Shown here in pieces: positions 45,476 to 58,599 of a stretch of 64,000 nucleotides of DNA. The first letter of the stretch is position 1. Each line of letters starts with the position of its first letter. The DNA lies in NCBI GenBank assembly GCA_963691705.1, contig OY829539.1:16728186-16792185 (forward strand), given 5' to 3'. The translations under genes were made by a program, and so were the position numbers. The notes beneath the pieces are model-generated. The model ran no database searches, had not been told where the DNA came from, and worked only from the letters and a program-made list of their open reading frames with translations. Source of the stretch: Viola odorata (lineage: Eukaryota > Streptophyta > Magnoliopsida > Malpighiales > Violaceae).

Positions 45476-48400
45476 CTACCAACTAAACAAGCCAAATCGT
45501 TTTCCACTCCCAGTGTACTCATCAGTGGAGTCAGATTCGCTTCCTACTATTTCTTCTTCTGAACTATGATCACCTGGGAGTAGTTGGATCCGATCAGCAT
45601 TGTCAATGATCCAATTGGTCACCTCAGGGAATGCCGCCCATTCGGCTATAGCTTGTTGGGTTGATTCCTTGGTGAAATCCTCCCACTCTTTCTTTGTAAA
45701 TTTCTTCCGCTTTTGTGTCTTGTGGAATGTAGAATAGTAATCTTTTGCATCTGCTGTCCCTGAATGAGCAGGAGGAGATACCAAAACTGCCAATGTCAAG
45801 AAAAGCAATTTCATATAAAGAAGGTATAACCACCAGCTCTAGGTATAACAAATAAAAATGGGAATGAGCTTACACAATAAAAACAACAATACTGGTTTTT
45901 CTTCTCTTTTCCCTTTTTCGCAGGGAAATCATCTGAACCTTTTACATTAACAATTTGTTTCATTTTCAATGAAAACGGAAAAAGACCACTATCTGTGTGC
46001 ATATTGTGGCTATTGTTTCCATAGAAAATGTCAGCGACCGTAGCCCAAAAACATACTCCTAAGTTTTATTAAAGGATGGATTTCAAAAAAGTGCCCGAAT
46101 TAGCAGAATACCTAACTTAACAAATACGAAAGCTTTAAGCATAAAGTCTAGCACACTTGAAGAAAAGAAAAGGTAAAAGAACACTGATTAGCTCAGAAAA
46201 ACAAACACGCAATCGCAAATGCAATAAAGGTAGGCAAAAAAAAACATTACCTTTAACAGGAGAATTGGACCAAGCTGATATGCTCCTTGGACTGCTTCCC
46301 ATCATCGATCCAGGGCTCTTTCTTGATGACTTGCTAAAAAATTCAGCACGCTTGTACTTTGGTGTTGCCTCACCTGTCTTTTGGAGCCAAAGACTCCCAC
46401 CCCCAGAATATGATTGCGGCCTAATCAAAGTAATAAAGCAGAAGTGGATGATCAGGTTAAAAATTTACGAAAAGAACAGGTGAGAATATGAGGAAATACA
46501 AGGCAACAACCCTTGCATATGCAATTTAAAACAGAGCCAGTGCCTCCTTTCTCATACCATACGAAATAAAACCTATGTTTCATCTCCTTCGTCAACAAAT
46601 TTGATTGGTGTGGGTCAAAAGTAATGCAAACATGCATTGAATTAAAGTTCAAGAGTGGACGTGACAAACACTCATTGAATCAGAACCATCTAATCCAGAT
46701 CACTAAGCATGGTTAATTATAAGGTTCAGATATAAAAGTGAGTCCACACCATATATATGCTCAGACAAAACTATCAACAAAAGAACTACTAGCCTTCTAC
46801 CAGATACACTCTGATATGGGCATGAGAGGCCGGATCGTATCACACTCACTTCAAAACAAAAGAAAACAATAAATGGTAGTGAAGGAAGTTATGAAACTTA
46901 CCCTGGCTGGAACCACTTCAATGTCAGAAAGCAGAAGGCACAGGATGAGACCCAGGAAACCATAGCTAAAGGAGTATCAAGAGTACTCTGAGAAAGAGTA
47001 GGAAAAGAATATAAATAAACTGTCACAGCGTACTTAAAGTGAGAATCGGAATTGCATTAAATAAAAATGACTAGTAATCGAAACAAATGACAAACGGTTA
47101 CTATTCAACATGATGACAATATATTTACACATACAATGCAGATAAAGGCTTGTATAATGAAGAATGAGCTATCTAGGCATCTAGGTTAAATACTGGGTAC
47201 TAAAATAGTAGCATTGCCAGTGTCTTTGGCAGTAAATATAAATGCTCTATTTTGCATTGGGGCAACTGCACAACACATGGACTGAACAGTTATTATAAGC
47301 ATGCATCTATATCTACTGTCAGACTCATCTGATTACAATACCACGGAAAACATGTGGTATGATTATTAGAATATATCTATACAAAATTAATGAATCTCAG
47401 TACAAAGTATTGTATGCTCACAACAAAATTACCTTGTACCATACTAAATCAACCCACAACCATTTCAGTGGTTTGATAACATTCAATTAGATTTTAGGGC
47501 AACCAAGAAACAACAGAAAACCATTTTCAGGCACTGAAGCAACAGTAAAGCCTTCCAAAGATGAAAATTAAGTGACATCACACATACCTGGAAAATAAAT
47601 GTGGTTGCAATTATGCGCATTGCCCATTTCACAAATTGAGCAACACCAACGTCCACACTTCCATCCTTTGATATCACAAATTTCCTCACAATCCAGTACC
47701 CTAAAGCAGCTCCGGCAAGAACAATGCCTACTAACACAAGTAAATAGACCTATAAAAAATATGGAAAGGTCAGAAATTTGTGCTGCATTACTGAAAAGTA
47801 AAATACCCCTTGGAAGAGGAAAGTTGAAGAATAAAGTGCATTTGTGTGCACAAAATAAAAAGGAAAGGGAAAACAAACATATAAATTAGGTTTCCTTAAA
47901 TCATATCTAAAGTACACAAATATAATTTATTTTTCTCTATCAATTTCCTTCAGCAGGAGTATATATAAGCAGAGGCTTAGGAACCCATATGAAATGATTC
48001 TCAAGGAGTACGCTAGCACCATTAAAGAACCCTAGAGTTTGACAGGAATTGAGATGTTATTACCTATGAAACCAAAAAAATCCGAAACAAGTGCAGAGTA
48101 GAAATTAAGAAGACAAGAACTCACCGGATTGTGCATCTCTTCGTTTAGGCCGAAATTGACAAGAATTGAATTCACCAGCACCGAAATGTGATGTAAGATG
48201 AACGTGCCAGCTCCAAGCTGCATCCATAATGTCCTAGACACTGAGGTTTTTATGTGTTTGAGATCTAACAAAAAGTAAAGCTAAAAGGCAAACTCACCAC
48301 CGATCCATATATTGAAAGATAGAGGAAATTCTTCCTTCCAGTTGGCAATAATTTCATTCCCTACAAGTTATGCCCACAGAAAACACAAAAATAAGACAAA

Positions 48401-50580
48401 AGAAGTAATAAAAGAATCTGAGATCTAAATAGAAATGGTAAAAATGTGGGACAGTGTTATTAAAGGTGCTCCTAAATTTAAAAATAGAAGTTAAATAGTT
48501 TGAGAGAGATTAGGTCTCCTATTAGTCTCCAACCTTCTCACAAGCAGCCGTCAAGAACAAGAAAATAATAGAAAGAAACAAGCGTTAGACATCATCTTCT
48601 ACTGAACCATCACCACCCAGCAGAAGAAACAATAAAAAAACTGGCTTTTTATGAGTTTTTAGACTTAATATTTATGCTTTTTAATAGTTTAAGACTTTGA
48701 TTCTTGATTTAAGTTTATTTTCAGACTATTTAGACCTCTCTCAATGAATGTTTCTCTGTTTCAATTCAATTTTGTCCAGCATATGCATATTTACGTGATA
48801 CTTTACGCATTTGTTTCATAAGGCGCTCACCATTTTGGGCGCCTAGCCCCAGGCCTTAGCGCCTTGAGGGCGCCATACGCCTTTAGTAATTGTGGGTATG
48901 TTAGTTGTAAATTGTGCTAATAGTATTAAAATCATTTGAGGAAAAAGATTTGAATATACAAATTGGCAACTTATTGGATTTTAGATACATTTAAGTCCAA
49001 CAAATTGCATGAAAACATCCACCTATTACTTTTTTCATCTGTAATACTTGCACATAAACAGAAATCATCAACTAAAAGCTTTGTAGAAAAACATCCATTC
49101 ACATGCCATTAACGACGTCTAAAAACTACGCATAAAAGAAGTTAGAATTTTTTTTGAAGGAATTTGGTGATACAAGACCTTCAAAAAGAGGAAAAGAAAA
49201 GGGAATTAAAGTATCCAAAAGGTACATGAATAAACTTACCTGAAAAAGGAGGATTATAATGACTAGAAAAACACCTATGACCATTGATGTGCTATAATAA
49301 AAAGGGACCCAACTGCTGACGACCGACGCCAGCAATAGTAAAACAAATCCCACTGCAAGACATAACAGGCGCCATCGTTGTGAATCTGCACAACATTGAC
49401 AACGCAAATATCAATTACCAAAACTTAAACATTGGTTGGGGAATAGTAGATGGTGGGTGCAGGAAAGGGTGAGGCTGAACCTTCTTCAACAGCAACAGAG
49501 GCGGAACCAGAAATTTCACCAATGAACTTAACATCAACATATCTCTCCTCATAAGGAGACATGACAGAGATCCACAGTCCTTTCTGAACAGTTTTCCACC
49601 CATCGTTTTCACAATTACATAACTCGAGGGAAGCATTCCTGTAAACATTTCATGAGTGAGACGAGAATTTTTTATGAAGCAAATGAAGTTTACAATATCA
49701 AAAGCTGGGGGGAATAAAGAAAAGATAATGAAGGTGAAGCAGAGTGAAAAATTCATTCACCAGTGAAAACATATTCGAATTTTGCTATGTAATCTCTCTG
49801 GGATCGCAGGAGATGGAGCCAGAGTAACTCGAAATGAACTGGCATAACTCCCAAGTTTCAATCTTGAGTAACCAGAAACTTTAATGCGGTCACAGAATAA
49901 AACTTCTTTAGAATCATGGCTGGACAAACGCCCATAAAAGGGGGATGGAACAACATCTATTGAAGGCTTATCTAGGTCAATTCCTGCACAAATGGAATGC
50001 AGCATCAGTTTCCATACATACATACAAAAAATTGACTAAAAACAAGGAGATAAATACAGAGAGTTTATTTAACCACCAAATAATCAAACACATTAGTTGT
50101 GGATTATTACAAGATTGAAGAACAATTAGATCAGTAAAGCAAAATTAGTAAGCCTTACACTGAAGAAGAAAAAACTGCAATCCAGGAACACTAACATAGT
50201 CACAATCGACCACACTAAGAATACATTCAGCATTAATGCATAACACAACTCAACAAACCACAATCAAAGGGAATTTCTAGATAAGCTCATCACGTTCTAA
50301 GTATGAATGACACTCCATTGACTTAATGAGCACAAAGCAGCAAGATACTACCTCGTCTGTTACACACGTTCATACATTGCTATTTCATGCAACTCAAAAT
50401 TGTGGATCTCTAAGAGAAACCCTACAAGTTAAAGAAGACAGAGCACTCAAAACCTGAAAACGGAGAGAAAAATAACTTACCTTTGATGATGGGCTGGAGA
50501 GCGGCACGTGAGGGGATAGAGAATGAGATGGCGAGGGTGAGGAGCAATAAAAGAAGCGGAGGAACGGCAGAGCCACCCAT
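45476..50580 (-). CDS. NEMP: NEMP/PNET2-family nuclear envelope membrane protein
   Basis: Ten exons (50580-50481, 49983-49761, 49638-49481, 49385-49240, 48360-48298, 48217-48125, 47749-47588, 46987-46902, 46420-46251, 45786-45476) sum to 1512 bp, 503 codons, all joins in phase. The N-terminus is a signal peptide (PPLLLLLLTLAISFSIPSRA). Residues about 35-160 form a lumenal beta-rich domain, and five or so membrane spans follow from about 167 to 335 (LLCLAVGFVLLLLASVVSSW, VIGVFLVIIILLFQ, LVLVGIVLAGAALGYWIV, IIATTFIFQ). The hydrophilic C-terminus has FTKKEWEDFTKESTQQAIAE and an acidic Ser-rich tail. This matches the NEMP (DUF2215) family; Arabidopsis PNET2 members are inner nuclear membrane proteins linked to the lamina and chromatin organisation. 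The family call rests on overall resemblance. Confidence 0.85.
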
Positions 50581-50847
50581 TAGCGTGCGCACTCTGCCTG
50601 CCTCCGAATCCGATCCGCTGAGGATTGTTCTCTTTTGGGCTGGGGCTGGGTGGTGAGGTAGTGTCGGGAATTTGGGGAAAAGGGAAGACGAGAAAGGCGC
50701 GCTTTGAGTGCCAGATAAGTTTCGGTATGCGAGGGAAACAGTGCAGTGCGGTGCGTTGTACTGTATAAATTTGGGTTCCCACGGCGCGTCGTTTGCGTGT
50801 TGTTTCAGTTGAGTTCGCGTCTATGCTAAGCACCAAGCACAAGCAGC
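50581..50847. promoter_or_regulatory. Proximal upstream region of the NEMP gene
   Basis: About 270 bp of unique-looking sequence precede the start codon at 50580 on the minus strand before the MITE at 50848 begins. It should hold the 5' UTR and core promoter. I could not identify a defined TATA box or operator. The adjacency of the MITE means the promoter is short or includes MITE sequence. Confidence 0.35.
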
Positions 50848-51778
50848 ATTGTTTTAAAAACCGAGCCAAACAACGATCCGAAAATGCCATTGTTTTAATA
50901 TCATTTTTTCCTTTTATTATAGTAAATGGGCTCCAACACTGACAAAAGAGCTTGTTTAGAAGCCCAACCATGCGGCCCACCAAAAAAGTAAACCGATCTA
51001 TTCCCTTTCCCTCACGTGTACAACCAATCTATTCCCTTTCCCTCTCTTCCTAACATTAAACTGCATTTTTTCCTTTCTACTTATAATTTTCCCCATAATT
51101 GCGTTCCTTTTTTACTTTTTTAATTTTTAATTTAAAAATAAAAATTTCAAACTCATCCACTCTCTCTCACCTCTCAAGCATCTCAATCCATGAAACACAA
51201 TAACTGGCTTGATTTTCTTAATTTTTTTTTTTCTTATGTTTGGATCTGCCATAAAAATTTGAGTTGGATTTTACCTATTATTGGTGGTGAGGAAGTTGGT
51301 TGCGCCGTTAATAATGAAAGCAGCGGTGTTGCCCATGGTGAAATCGACGACGCAATGGTGGAGGCAGTTCAAAGGTAGTGATAGGTGGTGTTTAGTAGAT
51401 ATTCCACCACTTCGTTACAGATCTTACGTTTTCAGATTTTTTTTTTGGGCTCCAAAACTGTTTTTTTTTTTTAGGAAAAGATGAGGATGTGATTAGGCAG
51501 TGGACCTTTGTGGAGCAAAACGTATATATATGTAACAAAATGTCGCCCAAATGACATCGTTTCCTTCCTAAAACGGCGTTGTTTTGATGTTGGTAGTGAT
51601 CCAGCAGCAGTTAAATAGTGAACCGACCGGATTACCGGTTGTATAAAAATCAGTTGGGTTGATCGATTTTTTTTGGATAAGATGGATATCCAGTAAGATA
51701 GTTGAACCGAATCGAAAACCTTTTTAAGTCGTTGATTTTTTGATTTGACTGCCGAGTCAGTCCGATTTGTAAAACTAT
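50848..51778. mobile_element. Mutator-like MITE upstream of the NEMP gene
   Basis: The left side starts CATTGTTTTAAAAACCGAGCC and the right side ends CCGATTTGTAAAACTATG, an imperfect inverted pair of the same type as the MITE at 33584-34113. The middle holds CCGGATTACCGG and AAAACGGCGTTGTTTTG words shared in style with that element. Flanks CACAAGCAG and CTAAGCAG are similar but not a clean 9-bp duplication. Confidence is limited for that reason. Confidence 0.5.
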
Positions 51779-51975
51779 GCTAAGCAGTTCTCTTTTTGTC
51801 TAAAAAGAGAAAAAAATAAAATAAAACCCAGGTAGAGTAATGCTTTCTTTTTTGGTCCATCTCACTTATAATTATGTTCCCCTTGCATTTGTTTTATTTC
51901 TTATTTCTAGCTGTTTTTATTTTTATGTTTATTTTTATTTTTATTTTTATTTATATGGAGGACTATAAACCCTTA

Positions 51976-54371
51976 TATAGCGTTTGGTTCATGAAATGCT
52001 ACTTTTCTATTGGAATCACTCTCCCGGTAGAATCACTCTCTCGGTCTCCCGGGAGAGTGATTAAGAAGAATGTTAGTTTTTTTGTGTTTGGTTGAGATTT
52101 AAAATTCTCGGGAAAGTAACATTTTTGTGTTTGTTTTGTACTTGAGAATTCTAAAGGAAAGTAAGAAAAATTACTACTTTATCATTTTCTATATTTGTGT
52201 CTTTTTTTTTTTTTTTGTTAGGCGTCTAATTTCATAATCTCATTTCATAATCCAACGTGAAAAACACCACTAAATCAGGAAAAAAAATTGTTTAATTCCA
52301 ACTCCATGAGAAATCCTCACCATCTCTAAGTTAAATGAATTTGCTTTATGGCTATGGTTTTTTGCAAGTTAAAAACATGACAAATGACATAACTTTCATA
52401 TTAAAGTCCTTCAAAATTATAGCAAAGTATGATACATATTGTTCTAACAATGCAAAAAAATATAACTGCAATAAAAGACGAGTTTTTAAAATCTAAAGTA
52501 CGATAATAGGATCTACTTCATCTAATTGATCAGTCATCTTGTGGATCGAAATCAAATGTTGGTCTATATCTGCCATGTAGTTCTTTAAGTTGTTTGATGA
52601 CATATCATTTCCTGAGTTTTTCTAGCTATGCAAAGAAAAGATCAATCTTGTGACTATCTTTCATAATCAACTCCCCATCATCTATCATCTCTTCTTACGA
52701 CAATCCATCTATTTTCATGATCTCTTGAAACAACTTCATTTTTCTCTCACTATTCTCAGTCTCCTTTTTGAAAAATGTTGCAATGTCCCTAATATATGTT
52801 CCATCTAAAGCACCTAAGTAATCATTTTTTAACAAACAACAAAAATGTGTCAAATAATTTCAATCACTCATTTTATTTTCTTAAAATGTAAGGTTATTAT
52901 TAAATCTAATCAATACCTTAAACCATTTCCATTTGCTATCCGTTGAATCCTCAAGGACAGGTTCTGATTTCTTTAGTAGCTTCTTATGTAGACGTAACAC
53001 GCCATTAAGGACAATATGAAATTTTCTGCTAATTGTCTCTCCAGACCTTTGAACTTGACATTGAGCTACTCTATTCTTCTCATTGTGAGCGAGCATATAT
53101 AAAAAGCAAGCAACCATCTCTTGTATGCCCATATTTTTTGTCTCTTGTAATTTCCCATCAATGACTAACAAATGACACAATTTCATAAATACTCTCCTAT
53201 CCATACGTACATTTTCAACACTCCTTTTGATCACTTTTGAATGCAATTTCGCATAAATTTAATTCTCGTATGTGATATCTAGATAAAACTCCCCTACCAA
53301 AGGCAATACTTGATCTTCTCTGATTCTTAAGCAGTAAAATTAATAGCAATAGTAAGTAATAATAATAGGCTTATAATATTTCTAGTTCTTCTATCAAAAA
53401 TATTACAAGAATTTGAAATTTTCTCGACAAAGGTAATTGAGCCATCACTACAATTACAGTACAAAAGTATTACCATACCATTCGTAATGCTCATATTATA
53501 TGTAACAAATAGCAGGATTGCGCCCTATTTCTCTAATCAATTTTTAGCAAGCAAGAAACAATCAGTAACAGTAGTAGTAGCTAAAAGATACTAGTATACA
53601 ACCCAGCCCTACCTAAGGGCTTAACATAGCCGCAGAAGCAAACCCAGAAAGGACTCTCTTACCCACAAAGGGTTTAACACAGCCTGAAACTCTTTTCTTT
53701 TTTGTTTTTCTCAAGATGATGAAGGAAAGTAAAGAGAGAAAGACAGACAATGACAAGCACAAAATGTATATAATTCATAAAAATACGGAATCACTAATAA
53801 AAATTCAAAGAGGTAAATATTGGTTATACAGAATAGACAGATTATCAAGTTATTTCCATCTTCCACAAGAAAATTATTTAATACCAATAACAATAATATA
53901 AAGGAATAAAGAACTATAAGTTAACTCAAAATTAAGTATACAAAACAAACAAGAACGTACCTTGCTAGGGCGGTCTGGGCCTCGGTAACGGTCTATAGTT
54001 GATGCGCTGGGCTTTTTCTTAAAATTCAGTAGATTAATTTAGGAACAAAGAGAAGGAAGAAGACGATGAGCGACAGATGAAATTTTATGAACAGAGAAGA
54101 CGTTGAGAGGCTTTAGGTTATTTCTCTATAATTGTTTCGGGGACAAAAATGTAATTTAAAAAAAAAATAACTTTCGTTGTAGGGGGGATCACTCTCCCGA
54201 CCCCCTAACCAAGGAATCACTTTCACCCACCATTTTTTGAAAAGTGAGGGGGTCAAAGAAAGTTAGATTCCAAGGTGTCCAACTTTCCTTGTCGCAACCA
54301 AACGCAATAAAACTCGGAATCTCAGATTCCCGAGTCACTTTTCTTCTTGATTCCACCAACCAAACGCTACC
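51976..54371 (-). mobile_element. PIF/Harbinger element with TTA target duplication
   Basis: The 2396-bp unit has inverted ends TATAGCGTTTGGTT (left) and GGTAGCGTTTGGTT (right, reversed), flanked by TTA at 51973-51975 and 54372-54374. Subterminal repeats of AATCACTCTCCCG-type words occur at both ends. Inside is a decayed Harbinger transposase on the minus strand. Size and structure suggest an internally deleted derivative of an autonomous element. Confidence 0.87.
52780..53246 (-). pseudogene. PIF/Harbinger transposase N-terminal fragment
   Basis: The frame 53246-52881 reads SVENVRMDRRVFMKLCHLL, MVACFLYMLAHNEKNRVAQC, RSGETISRKFHIVLNGVLRL and KWKWFK, the N-terminal half of plant Harbinger (HARBI1-like) transposases. 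After a non-coding gap the text GALDGTYIRDIA at about 52810 gives the start of the DDE region (family pattern NCLGALDGTYI). The remaining catalytic domain is missing, replaced by unrelated Lys/Glu-rich text. The fragment cannot encode an active enzyme. Confidence 0.85.
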
Positions 54372-54374
54372 TTA

Positions 54375-55039
54375 AATTTTTATTTCACCACATTTGGACG
54401 TCCAACGTATTATATAATTCAGCTATTGTGACATAGACACTGGAGATATAAATATGGACAAATATATATTAATTAATCGAATTTCGGTCACTAGTCGGAT
54501 TCGAATTTGACATAATCTTAAAAAATGATAAAGCCCCCCTTTATAAGTTTGAACGCAACTATACACTAAATATTTGTACATATATATCAATGCACAAAAA
54601 GTTGTGACACAACTAGTAAATGTATGCTTTTTTTTTATAAAATAGATCACGAGATTGATCCATGATGGATGTGGACCGTGGAAAATGATATTTTTAAGTT
54701 TTGTAATTATAATTATAATAAATAATATAATCAATTTGTTAAAAAAATAATCATATATTATGAGCATATAATATTGTAACACAATTAGTTAGTGCATGTT
54801 TTTTTATGAGGTAAGTTAATGATTCAATTTCTCATATTGTAACGACATAACCAATAATTTTTTTTTAAAAAAAAACCACATGGCAGGACTTTAACCCTGA
54901 TGAGAAATAAATAAGATTAGAGTTGAAAATACTTATGCTTCATTTTTAAAAAATAATTACTTTTTGTCTTTTTAATTGATAGACTAGAAAAAGAACAACT
55001 AGGAATAAGAAATGAATAAAAATCTTTTTTTCAACGAAA
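54375..55039. other. AT-rich spacer, no gene seen
   Basis: About 665 bp of AT-rich sequence with long A and T runs. The frame 54423-54782 on the minus strand is Ile/Phe-rich low complexity and resembles no protein. No clear terminal-repeat element was found. Confidence 0.5.
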
Positions 55040-55662
55040 AAAAAACAAGGGACTGGATATATTGGCATACAAGTTTTTTTCTCACTCTTAACTCAGCACT
55101 CAAGTTTTAAATCATTTGAAATTTGTACTCAATTTTCCCTTCGTTACTCAAGTTGGTACTTATCTTTTTCTCTCTTACTCACTTTAGCACTCAAGCCCCA
55201 ACTTTTCACTCAACTTTAACTAACATCATTAATTAATACCGTTTTTAGTCATATATTTTTTAAAAATATTAAAATAGCTATTCTAATCCTTCAACTTTAT
55301 TTTTTCCCCAAAAATACTTTTGTATATCCCTTTAATATTTTTGTACAAATATGGCCCCATCTTTATATCCCGTTACTCATATTTGCAGACAATTTCTTTG
55401 TCGTTAGTTAATATGATCCTCTAACCCAACTTTCTATTAATCTGGACTAACGCCGTCTACTTTTCCCGTTACATCACTTATGGCGTGATTTTTCACCCAA
55501 TTGGTGCCTAAGTCTTATTTTTTCCATTATTTAATTAACAACAAATATTATTAAAATAAATAATATAACAATGCTTTTACCAAAAAAAAAAAAAAGAACA
55601 ATACCCAAACCTCTCTCTCTTTCATATTTATAGAGAGCAGTTGCCTTGGGAATGGAATGTAA

Positions 55663-57236
55663 GGGCCCGTTTACTTGGGATACATGTTCAATTTGAAAAT
55701 TTGCTGTTTTTCTGAATTTCGAGAATTTTATTTTCATTCTGAAAACTGGAAAACGTGTTTACTTCGCACAATTTTCCTGATCAGAAAAACTGGAAAACCT
55801 GTTTACTTCGCACATTGGTTTTATTTTTCTGATTTGAAAAACTGAAAAACGCGTTTACTGGAAAACTTGTTTCCTGATCTTTAATGGGCTGGGCCCAAAC
55901 AAGTGCTAGATCTTTAAAGAAAAAAGAGGGAAGATGGGCTTGGCCAAGCCAAGGCCCATCTGCAAAGCCATCATTCTACTGTTCTTCTTCTTCCTTGCGT
56001 CGGCCCTACTGCTGCCGACAAGGAAGGTAGCCGGCCACCACTAAACACCAAACAAACGCATACAAACTCAACTGGACCGAGGGGCGAGCTAAAACCGACC
56101 AAAATCAAGCAATAATTTGGCAGCAAAATGAGCATCAATTTGACAGCAAATAGAGCAGCATTTCAAGCAACAATTTGGCAGCAAAATGAGCATCGATTCG
56201 AAAGCTAATAGAGCAGCATTTCAAGCAACAACTAAACCAACATTTGCCACAAAATTAACGGAAGAAAATAGGTACATATCTAAGCAATTTTCCCTGACCT
56301 TGGTCCCCGGAGCCACCGATGGCGACCAAGGTCCGGTCAATTTCGGTCTATCAAAATTCCGAGAGGACCAAAATATTCATAAAATTAATATCGATCCACC
56401 CGTTCGAACCAAAAATCCGATTACTCAACACACAGGATTTAATTTCAAAAATACGGTAATTTGACAAATTAATTCAAAACATGAAATTGGAGCAAACCAT
56501 TAATCAATTTAAGAAATTGAAAGCATGTAATTAATCTAGAGATTAAAGACTACATATTTCACAACAGATTGATCATCAATTTGTTCTAAAATGCAAGCAA
56601 TTGAATTAAGTAGAAAATGGACATAAAAAATTACATAAATAGTAAATAGTAAACTTTACCAGAAATGCGCCCAAAATTACCCTAGGTTTTTCTAGTCTAT
56701 CTAAAGGACTTTGGAGTGTTTAAAGTGGAGGTATTGCTGGTTTAGGGCTATTGGCGAAGGGAGAATGGGAGTATTTTCCTTCTTTTCCTTGCGTCTCTGT
56801 GCTTCCTCCCCGTTGCTTGTCTGTGTACAAATAGGGACGAAGGAGCTTGGTGAGCACGGCGACGTGGCCCGGTCATCACGGCGACTGCTCGCGTTTGCAG
56901 CAGAAGAAACCGAGGCTAGCTTGATTGAGTTGAGTGCGGGGCGAGGGAGAGGAAGAGGAAGAGATGAGGGCAAACGTGGAATTAAAAAAGTTTCATTAAT
57001 CACTTAGTTTGAAACGCGTGTTTTCAAACTAAGTAATCCTAAGGCAAAAAAATTTAGAAAAACAGAGAACAGCTTTTTTGTTGTTTTCAAAATTTGTTCA
57101 TCGTTTTTCAAATAGAGTATTTTCGTTTTCATTTAGAAAATAAAAACAACGCCAAGTAAACACGTTTTCTGAAAATTCTCCCAGTTTTCAAAAAACTGGA
57201 GAATTTTCGGGAGAATCCTCCGAAGTAAACGGGGCC
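55663..57236. mobile_element. Non-autonomous Harbinger element with TAA target duplication
   Basis: A 1574-bp unit with inverted ends GGGCCCGTTTACTT and GGCCCCGTTTACTT (right end reversed), flanked by TAA on both sides (55660-55662 and 57237-57239). Subterminal regions repeat GTTTACTTCGCACA and CTGGAAAAC words. A three-base TWA target and G-rich ends fit Harbinger. The internal frames (56186-56464, 56711-57007) resemble nothing known. The inner region 55975-56340 is more GC-rich and could be acquired sequence. Confidence 0.83.
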
Positions 57237-57350
57237 TAAGGAACAACAATGGTTGAAGTACATAAGCAGCAATTAAACAAACAAACAATGTGTTGGACCA
57301 CAAAATATTTAAATCCTTTTTTCTTCTATTTATTTCTGCTTTATTATTGA

Positions 57351-58259
57351 GTGGCGGATCCAGCCCAGGGTCAGGGTGGGCTGCCGCCCCCCTGGGTTGG
57401 ATGAGAAAAAAAATTAGCCCACAATTATTATTGTGCGAGCGGCAATATTTACGTCATATCCCAATGCCTGTCGTTGCTTCCAATGCTTTTCTTTTTTTTA
57501 GAAAAGAAAATAATAGCTACTCTAAGTCTCAAAATAAATGTCATTTATAAATAAAAAAAAATTAACGACATCATTAAAATACCTTTTGAAAATAATATTT
57601 AATGTCATTAAAAAATATTTAATGACATCAAAAACATGTTTGGAAATTATTTCCCAATTAAAAAACTATAAAAAAAATTAAGTTTGAAATTACAAAAGAT
57701 AAATCACTAGTTGGAACATGAGGTAGAATTTGAGATTTTATGGTCAACGTATACTCTTGATTGAAAATTTTGACATAAATATTGGACCTAATGATTGTTT
57801 GATTACTTATCTTGAAAAAGATATTTTTGATAGTGTAGAGAATGAGAGAATGAGAGAATCATACAAGAATATCAAAAAATAAAAACTCGTAGAGAACAAT
57901 TGTAAAAAAAAATTGACATAAATATTGGACCTAATGATTGTTTGATTACTTATCTTGAAAAAGATATTTTTGATAGCGTAGAGAATGAGAGAATCATACA
58001 AGCATATCAAAAAATGAAAACTTGTAGAGAACAATTGTAAAAACTACGTATATTATATGAATTCTAATGTATAATTAATTTTTTTCTATAGTCTTTTTAT
58101 TTATCTTTTTGTTAAGTTTATTTGAATATTTGTTATTTAGTGACGGATATAAATACTCTTAAGTATTTTTCCAATTTTTCGTTTAGCTCACTTGCCTTCC
58201 GTTTAAAATACTCAAAAAAAAAAATCGGCCCTCCTGAATAAAATTCCTAGATCCGCCAC
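57351..58259 (+). mobile_element. hAT-like deletion derivative with duplicated transposase tail
   Basis: Inverted ends GTGGCGGATCCAG and GTGGCGGATCTAG (right, reversed) bound about 909 bp. A segment of about 150 bp starting near 57770 (TTTTGACATAAATATTGGAC) recurs from about 57915. Each copy encodes text such as LITYLEKDIFDSVENERI, which looks like the C-terminal tail of hAT transposases of the zinc-finger MYM type. The rest of the transposase is gone. No clear 8-bp duplication was found, so class assignment rests on the tail. Confidence 0.65.
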
Positions 58260-58599
58260 TTCAATGTATGTACAAAACTGGGAAATAGAAGAAACCGGTG
58301 ACATACATTCAACCAAATTTGTGTGGATCAAAAGCTTATCTCTTTTCCACTGCAGCTTCTTCTTCATCGTTGAAGTCGTCGTAGATGCATGGATGCCCCA
58401 TGCAAGTCAGGTGACACAAACTCGATCACCGCACGAATCTTATCCGTATTCGACTTAGAATATTCTTTTATAACAATACTTTACCAAAAAAATTCCCAAA
58501 TCCCCAGTTTCCTAACCCTTAAACAAATGGCCCTTATATTTCGTTGAGTGTTTCAATTTCTTTTTTCAATTTTTTTAACGTTTTTGGTGGTGATGGGAG
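58260..58599. other. Spacer inside the long-inverted-repeat element
   Basis: About 340 bp between the hAT derivative and the right arm. The short frame at 58264-58458 shows no family resemblance. No RNA gene or regulatory site was recognised. Confidence 0.4.

Noticed and set aside
52500..52770. Possible Myb/SANT second ORF of the Harbinger element
   Set aside because: The minus-strand translation has several stops and no recognisable SANT motif.
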